DNA of 42,771 nucleotides from Pseudomonadota bacterium (lineage in GTDB: Bacteria > Pseudomonadota > Alphaproteobacteria > Acetobacterales > Acetobacteraceae): assembly GCA_021818505.1 (NCBI GenBank), contig JAKADX010000037.1:1-42771 (forward strand). The letters are read 5' to 3'. Both the position numbers and the translations under genes were made by a program. Each line of letters opens with the position of its first letter. Position 1 is the first letter of the stretch. The notes under the pieces are model-generated. The model worked only from the letters and a program-made list of their open reading frames with translations. It did not search any database and had not been told where the DNA came from. Positions 42,650 to 42,771 of the stretch are shown here, in pieces.

Positions 42650-42771
42650 ATGACCGACGACAGGATTGCCCTTCGCGAACTGCTGGAGAAGGGCTCGGAT
42701 GCCACGTTTCTGCGCGAGATGATCGGTTTTGCCGCGCAGCGGCTGATGGAGTTGGAGACCGAGGAGCTTTG
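42650..42771 (+). CDS. IS256-family transposase, N-terminal part (cut by window edge)
   Basis: Forty residues beginning MTDDRIALRELLEKGSDATF and continuing LREMIGFAAQRLMELETEEL, the characteristic start of IS256-family (Mutator-type) transposases. GAGGACCGCC precedes ATG 42650. The remainder lies to the right of the window. No frameshift is seen in the visible part. Confidence 0.9.
   Translation, partial: MTDDRIALRELLEKGSDATFLREMIGFAAQRLMELETEEL

Noticed and set aside
1-42771. CRISPR array, rRNA operon, classical phage structural genes or toxin-antitoxin pair
   Set aside because: None were seen; no regularly spaced repeats and no rRNA-like segments were found by eye.

Overview
The window is a GC-rich alphaproteobacterial chromosome segment from a methylotroph. 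Its backbone genes (UPF0262, DUF983, ihfA followed by a MerR-type regulator, and a Pro tRNA with an encoded CCA) and its very high GC3 suggest a Rhodospirillales or Acetobacteraceae-like organism. That placement is inference; no rRNA or marker gene in the window fixes it.

Layout. Positions 1-760 hold a truncated IS5-family transposase. Positions 799-9052 form a periplasmic methanol-oxidation block: the lanthanide-type PQQ methanol dehydrogenase XoxF, its cytochrome XoxG and binding protein XoxJ, surrounded by poorly understood PQQ-associated genes (SoxYZ-like carrier, metallo-beta-lactamase-fold hydrolase, CxxxCW rhodanese-like protein, beta-propeller, two small unknown proteins). No mxaF is present. 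Positions 9049-26173 form a nearly continuous cluster for the tetrahydromethanopterin/methylofuran (H4MPT/MYFR) C1 pathway. It covers cofactor synthesis (mfnB-folB fusion, mfnE, a DmrB/DmrX-like flavoprotein, a pterin-synthase-like protein, DUF447, mfnF, a HisA-like protein, two ATP-grasp ligases, a CitG-like protein, mptG, a pterin carbinolamine dehydratase-like protein) and the catabolic enzymes fae, mtdB, mch and fhcBADC. Methanol is oxidised in the periplasm by XoxF. Formaldehyde is then captured by Fae on H4MPT, oxidised by MtdB, hydrolysed by Mch, and released as formate by Fhc.

Positions 26274-33594 hold unrelated housekeeping and accessory genes: a small secreted Cys protein, an aldehyde dehydrogenase, a flavin reductase-cysteine synthase pair, a rhodanese, a DUF2272 lipoprotein, mtnA, UPF0262, DUF983 and a small Ala/Pro-rich protein. 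Positions 33667-36446 are a prpD-prpC methylcitrate operon with a putative operator upstream and a strong terminator. Next come an H1-like basic protein, a frameshifted gene remnant, a DUF962 protein, an HtrA/DegP-type protease, ihfA, a MerR regulator and tRNA-Pro(GGG).

From 41.2 kb the content changes to mobile-element character: a protein with a truncated tyrosine-recombinase-like end, an excisionase-like HTH protein, and the start of an IS256-family transposase cut by the window edge. This looks like an island that entered beside the tRNA gene.

The most interesting unexplained material is the set of PQQ-associated periplasmic proteins around xoxF, the uncharacterised cofactor-biosynthesis genes, and a well-formed dyad inside the divergent promoter that separates the two main C1 operons.
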